A DNA stretch of 54,719 nt from an uncultured Cryomorphaceae bacterium. Lineage in GTDB: Bacteria > Bacteroidota > Bacteroidia > Flavobacteriales > Schleiferiaceae. The notes under the pieces were generated by a model that was not told the DNA's origin, searched no databases, and saw only the letters and a program-made list of their open reading frames with translations. The translations under genes and the position numbers were made by a program. The stretch covers positions 1 through 54,719 of the forward strand of contig CACMMX010000013.1 of assembly GCA_902614915.1 (NCBI GenBank), given 5' to 3'. Every line of letters begins with the position of its first letter. Within the stretch, counting starts at the first letter, position 1. Below, piece by piece: positions 35,729 through 44,393 of the stretch.

Positions 35729-36955
35729 TTATCTCAATTTCAAGGTGGCAATGGCTGCAACAGCGAGCATGATTCCTACAATCCAGAATCGCGTGACGAT
35801 TTTAGTTTCGGGGTAATTCTTTTTCTGGTAATGGTGATGAAGTGGGCTCATCAAGAAGACGCGTTTGCCTTCGCCAAATTTTTTCTTAGTGTATTTGAAA
35901 TAACTTACTTGGATGATTACGCTTAGATTCTCTACAAGGAATATCCCAGCGATAATGGGGAGTAAAAATTCTTTGCGAACGGCAAGCGCTAACACAGCGA
36001 TGATGGCACCAATGGCCAATGAGCCGGTATCTCCCATGAATACTTGAGCTGGAAAACTATTGTACCATAAAAATCCAATAGCGGCTCCAATGAAGGCTGC
36101 GGTGAATATTACAAGTTCACCTGTATTTGGTATATACATGATGTTGAGGTAACTCGCAAAAATGATGGAGCCACTTACATAGGCTAAAACGAGAAGGGCT
36201 GTTGCGGCAATTGCCGAAGTTCCAGTTGCCAAACCATCAAGTCCGTCAGTAAGGTTGGCGCCATTAGATACCGCGGTGATGATGAAAATGACAGCTAGAA
36301 TATATATAACGGAGGTGATTGGTTTACCTGTTTCTCCCATCCAATTAGTGAAATATGCGTAATCAAATTCGTTGTCCTTAAAGAATGGAATAGTAGTTTT
36401 TGTGCTTTTAACGGCATCTCCATAGGAGAGGCTGTTCGCCGATTCGAACTGTTCGTTTTGAAAAACGGGTAATTGTTCTTTTATAGTTACCTCTGGATGG
36501 AAGTAGAGTGTAGCGCCAACTATGATGCCGAGTCCTACCTGACCGATGACTTTAAAAATTCCTCTGAGGCCTTTTTTATCCTTTTTGAATACCTTGATGT
36601 AGTCGTCTACAAAACCTATGCTCCCCATCCATAGGGTACTTATAACCATAAGGATGATGTATATATTGTCCAGTTTTGCCCACAGTAATGTTGGAAAAAT
36701 AATTGCCATTAGGATGATTATTCCTCCCATGGTCGGCGTACCTGACTTTTCTTGTTGTCCTTCAAGTCCTAAGTCGCGAACAGTTTCCCCAACTTGTAAA
36801 CTATGAAGGCGGTCAATTAATCTTTTTCCGAAAACCATGCTGATTAATAGCGAAGTAATTACAGCCATTGCCGCACGGAAGGTGATGTATTGAAAAACAC
36901 CTGCACCGGGCAAATCGTAGGTTTGGTTTAAAAAGTCAAATAGGTAATAAAGCAT
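35729..36955 (-). CDS. mraY: Phospho-MurNAc-pentapeptide transferase MraY
   Basis: A 408-residue inner-membrane enzyme with ten expected helices. It makes lipid I from UDP-MurNAc-pentapeptide and undecaprenyl phosphate. The catalytic aspartates are visible in GFVDDYIKV and [12 protein letters not shown], and the family motifs PTMGG and [11 protein letters not shown] and the HHHYQ-type C-terminal loop (SPLHHHYQ) are intact. It has a loop insertion around residues 155-205 (QLPVFQNEQ onwards), a pattern seen in Bacteroidetes. Confidence 0.96.
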   Translation of the reverse strand: MLYYLFDFLNQTYDLPGAGVFQYITFRAAMAVITSLLISMVFGKRLIDRLHSLQVGETVRDLGLEGQQEKSGTPTMGGIIILMAIIFPTLLWAKLDNIYIILMVISTLWMGSIGFVDDYIKVFKKDKKGLRGIFKVIGQVGLGIIVGATLYFHPEVTIKEQLPVFQNEQFESANSLSYGDAVKSTKTTIPFFKDNEFDYAYFTNWMGETGKPITSVIYILAVIFIITAVSNGANLTDGLDGLATGTSAIAATALLVLAYVSGSIIFASYLNIMYIPNTGELVIFTAAFIGAAIGFLWYNSFPAQVFMGDTGSLAIGAIIAVLALAVRKEFLLPIIAGIFLVENLSVIIQVSYFKYTKKKFGEGKRVFLMSPLHHHYQKKNYPETKIVTRFWIVGIMLAVAAIATLKLR

Positions 36956-36956
36956 A

Positions 36957-38411
36957 CTAACTGTTCAATAAGAGGGTTACTTCGTGTACATCGTCAAAGT
37001 CGAATCGAGTACCCTTGATTTCTTGATATTTTTCATGTCCTTTGCCGGCAACAAGCACGATATCACGCTCTTTTGCCAGCATGACTGCTGACTTAATAGC
37101 CTGTCGGCGGTCCATGATTTCGAGTGTTTTACTCTTCAGGTTGGGGCTTAACCCCTTGGCCATTTCAGCGATAATTGTATTTGGATCTTCATCACGTGGA
37201 TTATCAGAGGTGAGAATGGTGGTGTGACTATTTTTCGCGGCAATAGCCGCCATTTGAGGGCGCTTGCCTTTGTCTCTATTTCCGCCACAGCCAACCACCG
37301 TAATTATTTTACCTTTCCCTTCATTGATGGTTGCAATCGTATTCAGGACATTTTGCAGTGCATCTGGCGTATGTGCGTAGTCTACTATAGCTATGATTCC
37401 TTTACCTTGGATGATTTGAAACCTGCCTTCAACGGGTGATAATAGGCTGAGTGTGGTGAGTACTTGTAGTGCATTTTTACCCAATTCTGTTGCGGTGGCG
37501 TACGCCGCACAAAGGTTGTAGGCATTAAAATCGCCCACGATTTTAGTCCAGCATTCTTGATTATTGATGGTCAGTAGCATTCCGTCGAACTGTCTTTCAA
37601 GAATTTTCACCTTGTAATCGCTTGGAAACTTAAGTGCATAGCTACGCTTGGTTGCCTTGCAATCTTGCACCATGGTTTGGCCGTGTTTTACATCTTCATT
37701 GAAAATGGCTACTGCCTGTTTTTTAAGGCCGTCAAATAGTATCTTTTTGGCTTTGATGTAGCCGTTCATATCACCGTGATAGTCCAAATGATCTCTTGTA
37801 ATGTTGGAGAAAACAGCAACATCAAAGTCTACATGAGCGGCCCGGTGTTGTACAAGAGCGTGTGAACTAACCTCCATGAAACAATACTTTACGCCTGCTT
37901 GGTACATATTGCTCATGTGCTCTTGTATTGCAATGGCGTCAGGAGTCGTATGTGTGGCAGGAAGGCTTTTGCGGCCGATTCTCACATCAATCGTGCTTAA
38001 TAATCCGCAGCGTTCGCCTTCAATCTGCGAGAAGAGGTTAAAGAGCAGGGTAGTTATCGTGGTTTTCCCATTAGTCCCGGTCACGCCAATGACTTTTATT
38101 TTTTTGGACGGATTACCAAACCAATTGCTCGCTACAGCGCTGAGCGCCAAGGCACTATTTGAAGTTTGCACATAGTGTATACCTTTTTGAATTCGCTCAG
38201 GCAATCGCTCACAAACCACCGCAATCGCTCCGAGTTCAATAGCTTTGTCTATATAAAGATGACCGTCTACTTGGGTTCCAGGCACTGCAATGAATAGCGC
38301 ATTTTTGGCCGACTTTCTACTGTCGTAGCAAATGTGCTCAATGGCTATCTGTGTGCTACCGATTACTTCCTTAAGACGGATACCGTAGATGAGGTCTTTT
38401 AATAATTTCAT
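36957..38411 (-). CDS. murE: UDP-MurNAc-tripeptide synthetase MurE (meso-DAP type)
   Basis: A 484-residue ligase adding the third residue of the stem peptide. The ATP loop GTNGKTTIT is at 112-120, and the carbamylated-lysine region ([11 protein letters not shown]) is near 212. DNPR at 403-406 is the motif that marks meso-diaminopimelate specificity. It lies one base before mraY and overlaps the ftsI stop by four bases. Confidence 0.96.
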   Translation of the reverse strand: MKLLKDLIYGIRLKEVIGSTQIAIEHICYDSRKSAKNALFIAVPGTQVDGHLYIDKAIELGAIAVVCERLPERIQKGIHYVQTSNSALALSAVASNWFGNPSKKIKVIGVTGTNGKTTITTLLFNLFSQIEGERCGLLSTIDVRIGRKSLPATHTTPDAIAIQEHMSNMYQAGVKYCFMEVSSHALVQHRAAHVDFDVAVFSNITRDHLDYHGDMNGYIKAKKILFDGLKKQAVAIFNEDVKHGQTMVQDCKATKRSYALKFPSDYKVKILERQFDGMLLTINNQECWTKIVGDFNAYNLCAAYATATELGKNALQVLTTLSLLSPVEGRFQIIQGKGIIAIVDYAHTPDALQNVLNTIATINEGKGKIITVVGCGGNRDKGKRPQMAAIAAKNSHTTILTSDNPRDEDPNTIIAEMAKGLSPNLKSKTLEIMDRRQAIKSAVMLAKERDIVLVAGKGHEKYQEIKGTRFDFDDVHEVTLLLNS

Positions 38412-40390
38412 CGTAAGGTTAGATTGATCTCAGTTACGGTATTTAAGGGAGTTCCAACAGTGGGATTTTGGCTTACTACATGCCCTGTTCCTTGGATATT
38501 TACTTTGAGCTTATGAGGACCTACGATATGCAGTACTTCCCTAGCATTAAGGCCATTAAGGCTAGGAATAAAATTCTTTTGAAAGGCTTCATCAATTCTT
38601 GGAATAGATGAACGGGCGGTATTATTGATTGCCAATTGATCCCTTACAACTATTTTAGCCTCTTTAGGTATTTGGCCGTGCACTTCCTCTGCAATAGCTT
38701 GGAAAACGGGTCCCGCTACTATGTTCCCATAATACCCGATTTGCTTCACAGGCTTATTTATCACCACAATACAAGAATATTTAGGACGGTCTGCGGGAAA
38801 ATATCCAGCAAATGAGCTTTGGTAATCCCTCGTACCCTCAATCCAATAGTTCAATTGACAGGTTCCGGTTTTCCCTGCCAGTTTTATTTTACTGTCTTTC
38901 AGGTTAGCCGCAGTTCCTCGCTCAACTACTTCCTTTAATAGTGTCTTGAGCTTGTCATTAGTTTCTTTAGAACAAATAGCCGGGTTCAGTATTTTAGTCT
39001 CAAAGCGCTCTACTTGACGACCATGATCCATAATGCTACTTACGACTTGGGGTTGTACCATAATACCATTGTTTGCAACGGCGTTGTACATGGTTAATAG
39101 CTGCAGTGGTGTGAATGCGATGGAATAGCCATATGCAATCCATGGAAGGGTAACTCCCGACCAGTCTTTATCATCAGGCATTGGTATAATTGGCGAGGAC
39201 TCTCCTTTGATACCTACCCCTGTCTTTTCGTTGAACTTACAAGCGTATAAAAAGTCAATAAATTCACTGGGCTTATCGTTGAAATTTGAATGAATAAGTT
39301 TTACAATGGCTGTATTGGAACTTTTTGCAAAAGCTTCGCCAAGGCTTATTTCCCCATACCCGCCGGGACGTGAGTCTCTTACTTTTCGATCAAAAACTTT
39401 TATCAAACCATTTTCTGTATCCACTTTAGTGTTGGTATCGGCCTTGCCGGTTTCTAAAAGCGCCATGGTAGATAATAGCTTCATAGTTGATCCGGGTTCT
39501 GTACGTTCCCAAACGGCGTAATTTCTGAGCTCCGAATAAGTACTATCTTCATTACGGCCTAAGTTGGCCATTGCCACTATTTTTCCAGTTTTTACTTCCA
39601 TGACTACAGCACAGCCGTGATGTGCTTTATATTTTTTGAGTTGTTTTAACAGGCTGCGTTGCGCTACGTCTTGGATTCTAGTATCAATGGTGGTATATAC
39701 GTCAAAACCGTCCACGGGTTCTACGGCCTCAGGGTCTTCAATGGGTTTCCAATCCCCTCCAGCAATTTTTTGCTTTAATCGATTGCCAGGCTTCCCTCTT
39801 AGGTATCCGCTATAGTATCCTTCCAAACCAGCGCTTGCACCCTCTTGATCATATCCAATGGTTCTCATTTTGATGTTCGTGGCCATTTGAATCCGCTGTA
39901 GGTCTTCTTCTACAATTAAGCCTCCTCTGTGTGCCCCTCTCCTTAGAATAGGGTATTGACGAATCCGCTGCAGTTCGCTGAAGTTTAGGTTACTTGCCAA
40001 GGGGATATAGCGGCGCTTTTTGGACCGCTCTTCTCTCAAATACGCTGACCAGCCACCAGCACTATATTTAGAATTCACCGTTGCTAATTGCCCTCCAAGG
40101 GCATCCACCTCTGCTTCAAAAATTTTTTTATCTACCGTAACTGCATCAAAATGTATTTTATAAACCGGTTTGGTGGTGGCCAGAGTTTTGCCGTCTGCAG
40201 AATAAATGTCACCACGTTTTGCTTCAATGACGTGGCGTTCAATAACTCGCTCTCGGCTTTTGGCTCTAAGCTTAGGACCTTCTATAAGACTAACGTAGTA
40301 CAAACGGATTAATACTACGGCTAGCATGAGGTAGATGATAATGCTAACCCAAGCAACTCGATTCTTTATGTTCTTTATCTCCGTACTCAC
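38408..40390 (-). CDS. ftsI: Septal penicillin-binding protein FtsI (PBP3-like) with C-terminal PASTA domain
   Basis: A 660-residue class B transpeptidase. A membrane anchor (about 13-34) precedes the dimerisation domain. The transpeptidase motifs STMK (301-304), SSN (357-359) and KTG (507-509) are intact. A single PASTA domain occupies about 604-660. It cross-links septal peptidoglycan with FtsW. The start is GTG, overlapping the ftsL stop in GTGA. PASTA domains on FtsI are common in Bacteroidetes and Firmicutes but absent in E. coli. Confidence 0.96.
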   Translation of the reverse strand: MSTEIKNIKNRVAWVSIIIYLMLAVVLIRLYYVSLIEGPKLRAKSRERVIERHVIEAKRGDIYSADGKTLATTKPVYKIHFDAVTVDKKIFEAEVDALGGQLATVNSKYSAGGWSAYLREERSKKRRYIPLASNLNFSELQRIRQYPILRRGAHRGGLIVEEDLQRIQMATNIKMRTIGYDQEGASAGLEGYYSGYLRGKPGNRLKQKIAGGDWKPIEDPEAVEPVDGFDVYTTIDTRIQDVAQRSLLKQLKKYKAHHGCAVVMEVKTGKIVAMANLGRNEDSTYSELRNYAVWERTEPGSTMKLLSTMALLETGKADTNTKVDTENGLIKVFDRKVRDSRPGGYGEISLGEAFAKSSNTAIVKLIHSNFNDKPSEFIDFLYACKFNEKTGVGIKGESSPIIPMPDDKDWSGVTLPWIAYGYSIAFTPLQLLTMYNAVANNGIMVQPQVVSSIMDHGRQVERFETKILNPAICSKETNDKLKTLLKEVVERGTAANLKDSKIKLAGKTGTCQLNYWIEGTRDYQSSFAGYFPADRPKYSCIVVINKPVKQIGYYGNIVAGPVFQAIAEEVHGQIPKEAKIVVRDQLAINNTARSSIPRIDEAFQKNFIPSLNGLNAREVLHIVGPHKLKVNIQGTGHVVSQNPTVGTPLNTVTEINLTLR

Positions 40391-40707
40391 TCGGTTACTA
40401 TGATTTTTTCTGGTCTTTCCTGTGGTTGTATCAGACCGAGTTTTTCTGCCTTCATAATCACACGGCTTTCTAGTGATAATTTGGTCAGTCGTTCTTTGGT
40501 TTCCGTATGTTCGGCCTCAAGTTTCTGTCGCTTTCTGCTGAGGTCGTCAATTTTATGCACTTTCTTGTCTGCACTATGGCTTATATAAATGCTGATTAGC
40601 GCTAAAAAGCAGAGCCAACTGACGAAGGGCAGGAATTTTATGATGGCTTCGTCTGTGATTTTTATACGAGCGCCAAGGGTGCTAAAAAATGTTTTGACCT
40701 TATTCAT
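40387..40707 (-). CDS. ftsL: FtsL-like cell division protein
   Basis: The protein has 106 residues: a short cytoplasmic part, a transmembrane helix (about 26-44) and a Glu/Lys-rich heptad stretch (about 50-85) that would form a coiled coil with FtsB. Sequence signatures are weak, as usual for FtsL, and the call rests on topology plus position between rsmH and ftsI. It overlaps rsmH by eight bases. Confidence 0.8.
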   Translation of the reverse strand: MNKVKTFFSTLGARIKITDEAIIKFLPFVSWLCFLALISIYISHSADKKVHKIDDLSRKRQKLEAEHTETKERLTKLSLESRVIMKAEKLGLIQPQERPEKIIVTE

Positions 40708-41620
40708 CTCTATGCCATTCTATGTGAGTTCGTTCTGCTACCCTAAGCTTGGCGCTCGTAGCTCTAGGATTTATTGCGTTTTCTTGAGTACTTGCTGTTA
40801 TGGGCTTTCTAGTAATAGCTTTTAAGGGTAGGTGTTTGACTCCAAATAAATCACTTTCTGTTTGTCCAGAGGCTTTGCCCTCTCTTATAAAATTTTTAAC
40901 TATTCGGTCTTCTAAGCTGTGGTAGCTCATGACCACTAATCTTCCACCTGGCTTTAATACATCAATTGCGCCATACAGCAGTTCTTCAAGTACCTCAAGC
41001 TCACCGTTAACCTCCATTCTCAGACCCTGGAAAACCTGGGCTAAATACTTGTGCCATTGTCCGTGTGGAGCCAACGGTCCACACAACTCGCGCAGCTCAG
41101 AGGTTGTAGTCAGTGGATGATTTGCGCGTGCCATGAGCAGTGCGTTTACTAGAGACCGGAGGCCCTTAATATCTGTGTGTTTTCTAAATAGGTCGTACAG
41201 TGCTTGCTCTTGGTAGGTCTCTAAAACTTCCGCGGCACTAAGTCCAGCATTGGGATTCATGCGCATATCTAAAGGCCCATTAAATCGAATAGAGAATCCA
41301 CGCTTACCTTCATCAAATTGGTGCGAGGAAACGCCTAAATCTGCCAATATTCCGTCTATATTTTTAGCACCATGTAACCGCAGGTGATTTTTGATGTAGC
41401 GGAAATTAGAGGCAATAAATATTAGATTTGGGTGTTCTAGAAGGTTAGCCTTTGTATCCGGGTCTTGATCAAAAGCGTATAGCTTACCTGTGGTTAGTTG
41501 TTCTAAAATAGCTTTGCTATGACCGCCTCCACCAAAGGTCACATCAACATACAACCCCTTTGGATTAATGTTAAGTCCCTCTAAGCATTCTTCTAAAAGA
41601 ACCGGATCATGGTAGCTCAT
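40700..41620 (-). CDS. rsmH: 16S rRNA m4C1402 methyltransferase RsmH
   Basis: The 306-residue SAM-dependent enzyme methylates N4 of C1402 in the 16S rRNA decoding site. The N-terminal HDPVLLEECLEGL, the SAM loop DVTFGGGGHS, LADLGVSSHQFD, GFSIRFNGPLDMRMN and the catalytic-region SYHSLEDRIVKNF are typical. The gene overlaps the mraZ stop by 14 bases, as in many dcw clusters. Confidence 0.97.
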   Translation of the reverse strand: MSYHDPVLLEECLEGLNINPKGLYVDVTFGGGGHSKAILEQLTTGKLYAFDQDPDTKANLLEHPNLIFIASNFRYIKNHLRLHGAKNIDGILADLGVSSHQFDEGKRGFSIRFNGPLDMRMNPNAGLSAAEVLETYQEQALYDLFRKHTDIKGLRSLVNALLMARANHPLTTTSELRELCGPLAPHGQWHKYLAQVFQGLRMEVNGELEVLEELLYGAIDVLKPGGRLVVMSYHSLEDRIVKNFIREGKASGQTESDLFGVKHLPLKAITRKPITASTQENAINPRATSAKLRVAERTHIEWHRDE

Positions 41621-42080
41621 TCTGACTTGGATTTATTCTGCCCATTACTTCTTCAGCGAGCAATCCAAAGTCATCTCCATCTACGTTTACGGCATGCTCA
41701 TAAGCTAGTTTGTCCCAAATCTCTACAATGCCGTTGTGTGCACTAAGCACCACTTCACGGCTGAGATTTGCGAAAGATTTGAGATCTGGACTTATCCCTA
41801 CACGGGTAGCACCATCTAGCTCAACGAGTTTTAAACCTGCAGTGAATAATCGAATAAAATCGTTGTTCTTTTTTACAAAACGGTTTAAGGTGTTCACCTT
41901 ACCCATGACTTCATTCCACTTTTGCATTGGGTATAGCTCTAAACATTTGCTAAACACACTTCTTTTGAGTACGAAGGCCTCGTCCATAGCAGGGGCGAGC
42001 TGCTTTTTTAAGGCCGCCGGTAGACTGATGCGACCTTTCGCATCCATCTTGCATTCGTGTACTCCAATAAGGTTTAACAT
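41607..42080 (-). CDS. mraZ: Transcriptional regulator MraZ
   Basis: The protein has 157 residues with two SpoVT/AbrB-like DNA-binding halves. Each carries the DxxxR motif: DAKGRISLP near 13 and DGATRVGIS near 89. MraZ forms rings that bind TGGGN repeats and represses its own operon in E. coli. Here a matching pair of repeats lies 39-54 bases upstream of the ATG, overlapping the likely promoter, which supports autoregulation. It is the first gene of the dcw operon. Confidence 0.96.
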   Translation of the reverse strand: MLNLIGVHECKMDAKGRISLPAALKKQLAPAMDEAFVLKRSVFSKCLELYPMQKWNEVMGKVNTLNRFVKKNNDFIRLFTAGLKLVELDGATRVGISPDLKSFANLSREVVLSAHNGIVEIWDKLAYEHAVNVDGDDFGLLAEEVMGRINPSQNELP

Positions 42081-42101
42081 GTCTAAAGTTTGCTCTCTTT
42101 A

Positions 42102-42109
42102 CAAATGTA
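42102..42109 (-). promoter_or_regulatory. mraZ promoter -7 element
   Basis: TACATTTG on the minus strand matches the Bacteroidetes TAnnTTTG consensus exactly and ends 21 bases before the mraZ ATG. The best upstream TTTG is 24 bases away, a little far for the -33 box. The first GTGGGA pair falls in the spacer and -33 region. Confidence 0.6.
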
Positions 42110-42118
42110 GAATTATCA

Positions 42119-42134
42119 TCCCACGATTTCCCAC
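42119..42134 (-). promoter_or_regulatory. MraZ-type operator, pair 1 (facing mraZ)
   Basis: On the minus strand the sequence is GTGGGAAATCGTGGGA, two GTGGGA copies with a 10-bp period. Viewed as TGGGA-N5-TGGGA, this is the arrangement described for the E. coli MraZ box (which has three copies). It begins nine bases upstream of the -7 element, suited to repression. Confidence 0.7.
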
Positions 42135-42146
42135 AAACGTACATAT

Positions 42147-42155
42147 TGTGGATAA
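42147..42155 (-). promoter_or_regulatory. Consensus DnaA box 1
   Basis: The minus strand reads TTATCCACA, a perfect match to the strong DnaA box. It lies 12 bases beyond MraZ pair 1. The 10-mer TGTGGATAAC on the plus strand is repeated 90 bases away. Confidence 0.55.
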
Positions 42156-42204
42156 CTTTTCCCATTTTTTTGGTTTAAAATATCGTAAAGTCTTGCTTAG
42201 ACTG

Positions 42205-42220
42205 GTGGGAATAAGTGGGA
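42205..42220 (+). promoter_or_regulatory. MraZ-type operator, pair 2 (facing engB)
   Basis: The plus strand reads GTGGGAATAAGTGGGA, again two GTGGGA copies with a 10-bp period, in opposite orientation to pair 1. It lies 92 bases before the engB ATG and 70 bases from pair 1. It could let MraZ act on engB or support looping between the pairs. Confidence 0.6.
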
Positions 42221-42236
42221 AAAAATAAAATTATTA

Positions 42237-42245
42237 TGTGGATAA
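42237..42245 (-). promoter_or_regulatory. Consensus DnaA box 2
   Basis: A second exact TTATCCACA (minus strand), same orientation as box 1 and exactly 90 bases from it. It is preceded on the plus strand by a very AT-rich tract (42220-42236). Confidence 0.55.
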
Positions 42246-42287
42246 CATAGTTAATAACCGTCTGATCAGATGACACAATAAATGACC

Positions 42288-42295
42288 TAACTTTG
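42288..42295 (+). promoter_or_regulatory. engB promoter -7 element
   Basis: TAACTTTG matches TAnnTTTG and ends 17 bases before the engB ATG. No clear TTG is seen at -33. A 10-bp palindrome (TCTGATCAGA, 42261-42270) lies just upstream in the spacer region. Confidence 0.5.
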
Positions 42296-42312
42296 CGCCA
42301 ATACTGAGAACT

Positions 42313-42936
42313 ATGAAGATTAAAAGTGCCAATTTCGTGAAATCCTCAGCTAAGCTAGAGGAGTGCCCTGAGCCTACTAAAAACGAGTTTGCATTTATCG
42401 GAAGATCTAATGTTGGTAAGAGTTCTTTAATCAATATGTTGATGCAGCGAAAGGACTTGGCCAAAACTTCGGGAAAACCAGGAAAGACGCAGCTTATCAA
42501 TCATTTTGAAATTAACGAGGATTGGTATCTGGTAGATTTACCCGGATACGGTTATGCGAAAACCTCTAAGAAGAATAGAGCGATTTTTCAGTTTATGATT
42601 ACCACCTACATTAAGGAACGCCCTAACTTAATTAACACTTTCGTACTTGTGGATTGCAGACATGAACCGCAAAAGATTGATCTTGAATTTATCGAGTGGT
42701 GCGGTATTGAAGGTATTCCTTTTTCTATTGTTTTTACCAAGATTGATAAATTAGGATCCTCCGCACTTATTAAGCACATTGCGCGTTATAAGAAAAAGTT
42801 GCTGCTGCAATGGGAAGAATTACCACCGGTATTTATGACTTCAGCTGAAGGTCGAACTGGACGAGAAGAAGTACTTCGTTATATAGATGTTGTTCATCAA
42901 AGCATTACCCCAGAAATGTATAGTCGGAAAAATTGA
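42313..42936 (+). CDS. engB: Ribosome biogenesis GTPase EngB (YihA/YsxC)
   Basis: A 207-residue GTPase needed for assembly of the large ribosomal subunit. G1 is GRSNVGKSS (30-38), G3 is DLPGYGYA (75-82), and G4 is TKIDK, followed by the SA(E) stretch of G5 near 175. The length is standard. It is transcribed away from mraZ across a 232-bp region holding the MraZ-type and DnaA sites, and it is not linked to the convergent gldC. Confidence 0.96.
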   Translation: MKIKSANFVKSSAKLEECPEPTKNEFAFIGRSNVGKSSLINMLMQRKDLAKTSGKPGKTQLINHFEINEDWYLVDLPGYGYAKTSKKNRAIFQFMITTYIKERPNLINTFVLVDCRHEPQKIDLEFIEWCGIEGIPFSIVFTKIDKLGSSALIKHIARYKKKLLLQWEELPPVFMTSAEGRTGREEVLRYIDVVHQSITPEMYSRKN

Positions 42937-43019
42937 GGCGCTTTTTGTCACTTCTGTTTGTGGTTTTCTTTCAACCCTTTTCCCTCATCTTGTAAATTAC
43001 TAAGTAACGAGACGTCAAT

Positions 43020-43367
43020 TTATTTTTTCGGCGGCTCAATAATCCCTGATTTTTCACCAAAATAGCAGGCAAAATTACGAATATCGTCGGCTAAAGCCTT
43101 GTTTTCCGTTGAGCGTTCGTAACCGTCCGCCATTGAGATGAATGTTTGATAAAACATTCGTTTCATGTCGTCCATAAGCATGTCTTTTGTCCAGAGATCA
43201 ATGCGCAGGCACTCTGAAGTTTTATCGTCCCATACACCCATCATTAGGGCTTTTGTATCTTCATTGCTTACTCCTCCATCACTAGCGTTCCAAACAATGG
43301 ATTCAGGTATTTTATTCTCATCAAGTCCTACGGTAATCTTAATTTCACTTTTTTTCTTTATTGCCAT
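43020..43367 (-). CDS. gldC: Gliding motility protein GldC
   Basis: The 115-residue protein has no signal peptide and is probably cytoplasmic. Its sequence (SEIKITVGLDENKIPESIVW at the N-terminus, YERSTENKALADDIRNFACYFG near the C-terminus) matches the GldC family. GldC improves gliding in Flavobacterium johnsoniae, but its biochemical role is not known. It overlaps the gldB stop by one base and is adjacent to nadE through gldB, an order known in other flavobacteria. Confidence 0.9.
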   Translation of the reverse strand: MAIKKKSEIKITVGLDENKIPESIVWNASDGGVSNEDTKALMMGVWDDKTSECLRIDLWTKDMLMDDMKRMFYQTFISMADGYERSTENKALADDIRNFACYFGEKSGIIEPPKK

Positions 43368-44368
43368 TAAGGTTTGTATTGTGCGTCGCGCAAAATTCGC
43401 TGCGCGTCACGAATATTTAAAAGTTGTTCTAAAGTTAAATATGAATGATTTTCTGCGAAACTACGTATCATTTTATAGCCAATAAATTGAGCTACTCTTC
43501 CTGGAATCTCCATGTCCATTGCGGTACCCATTTTCGAAAACGGTGCGGGTTGAACCAAGCGTTGGCGAATTATCATGTCTGAGGAGAAGAGCAAATTTTC
43601 ACGGACGAAAACTTCCCAAATCTGTCTTTCGTTCCTTTCTAAAAAGTCGTATTCAGCCTTACTGTAACCTAAGACTTCATGAATAGGAGACTTTTGTATT
43701 AAGGCCTCTGTCGCTACAAGACGTTTTCCATGATAAATCATTTCTCCAAGTAAAGTAGGATCGTTAAAGTTTTGAATGATATGATTTTCTAAAAGGGCAT
43801 TTGCGTAACGAACATCAAGTTGACTTTGAGTGAGTAATGTTCGCTGGTAGCTTGGTATGGCATTGTAACCTGGATAAGTAGAACCCAAGAAATTATCTAA
43901 TCCTATAAAGGCAACGACAGAATCTTTGCCGCCTTGAAAGTAAAGACAAGGGTGTTCCAAATCTATCCCACTGATGTAAAAGAATAATTGATTTGGCGGT
44001 AGAATACCTAACAGCTCATTGGCATTTGCGCTAATATGTCCTAGATCCCGTGCAATCTTTTCTAGATTACATAAATTTTTAACGTTGGTATAATGATCAA
44101 TCAGCACCTGATTTTTACGTTCATTTGCCCAAAAAAATCGATTAGGTTGGGTTTCTAAAAATGGCCAATAGATGTCTTGCATTTCCTTCCACGGTAAGCT
44201 ATCTCGTCCAAAAAGCACTTCACCAAAGTTATTTACAGTCCAGGAAATTTCATCGTTATTAGTCACTTCAAAGAGTGAACCTTGTGAACGGTCGTTGCGT
44301 TGAATTAAGAAGAACAGAGCAAGCACAACAGTTGCTGCGAAGAGGTATATTTGGTGAACGCCTTTCAT
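43367..44368 (-). CDS. gldB: Gliding motility protein GldB
   Basis: The protein has 333 residues. The N-terminal hydrophobic segment (about 7-22) has no lipobox cysteine, although the family is usually annotated as lipoproteins. The body carries the GldB/YjaZ-like pattern (LLGILPPNQLFFYISG, FIGLDNFLGSTYPGY, LLGEMIYHGKRLVATEALI) of a zinc-peptidase-like fold; the HExxH site of YjaZ is replaced here. It is essential for gliding in F. johnsoniae. It is divergent from nadE across 25 bases. Confidence 0.88.
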   Translation of the reverse strand: MKGVHQIYLFAATVVLALFFLIQRNDRSQGSLFEVTNNDEISWTVNNFGEVLFGRDSLPWKEMQDIYWPFLETQPNRFFWANERKNQVLIDHYTNVKNLCNLEKIARDLGHISANANELLGILPPNQLFFYISGIDLEHPCLYFQGGKDSVVAFIGLDNFLGSTYPGYNAIPSYQRTLLTQSQLDVRYANALLENHIIQNFNDPTLLGEMIYHGKRLVATEALIQKSPIHEVLGYSKAEYDFLERNERQIWEVFVRENLLFSSDMIIRQRLVQPAPFSKMGTAMDMEIPGRVAQFIGYKMIRSFAENHSYLTLEQLLNIRDAQRILRDAQYKP

Positions 44369-44393
44369 AAAGATAAAATTAGGTGATACGACT

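Noticed and set aside
42081-42312. Calling this region the chromosome origin (oriC)
   Set aside because: Two DnaA boxes alone are not enough; no dnaA, gidA or cluster of boxes is in view and gene orientation on the right is mixed. Kept only as a possibility in the findings.
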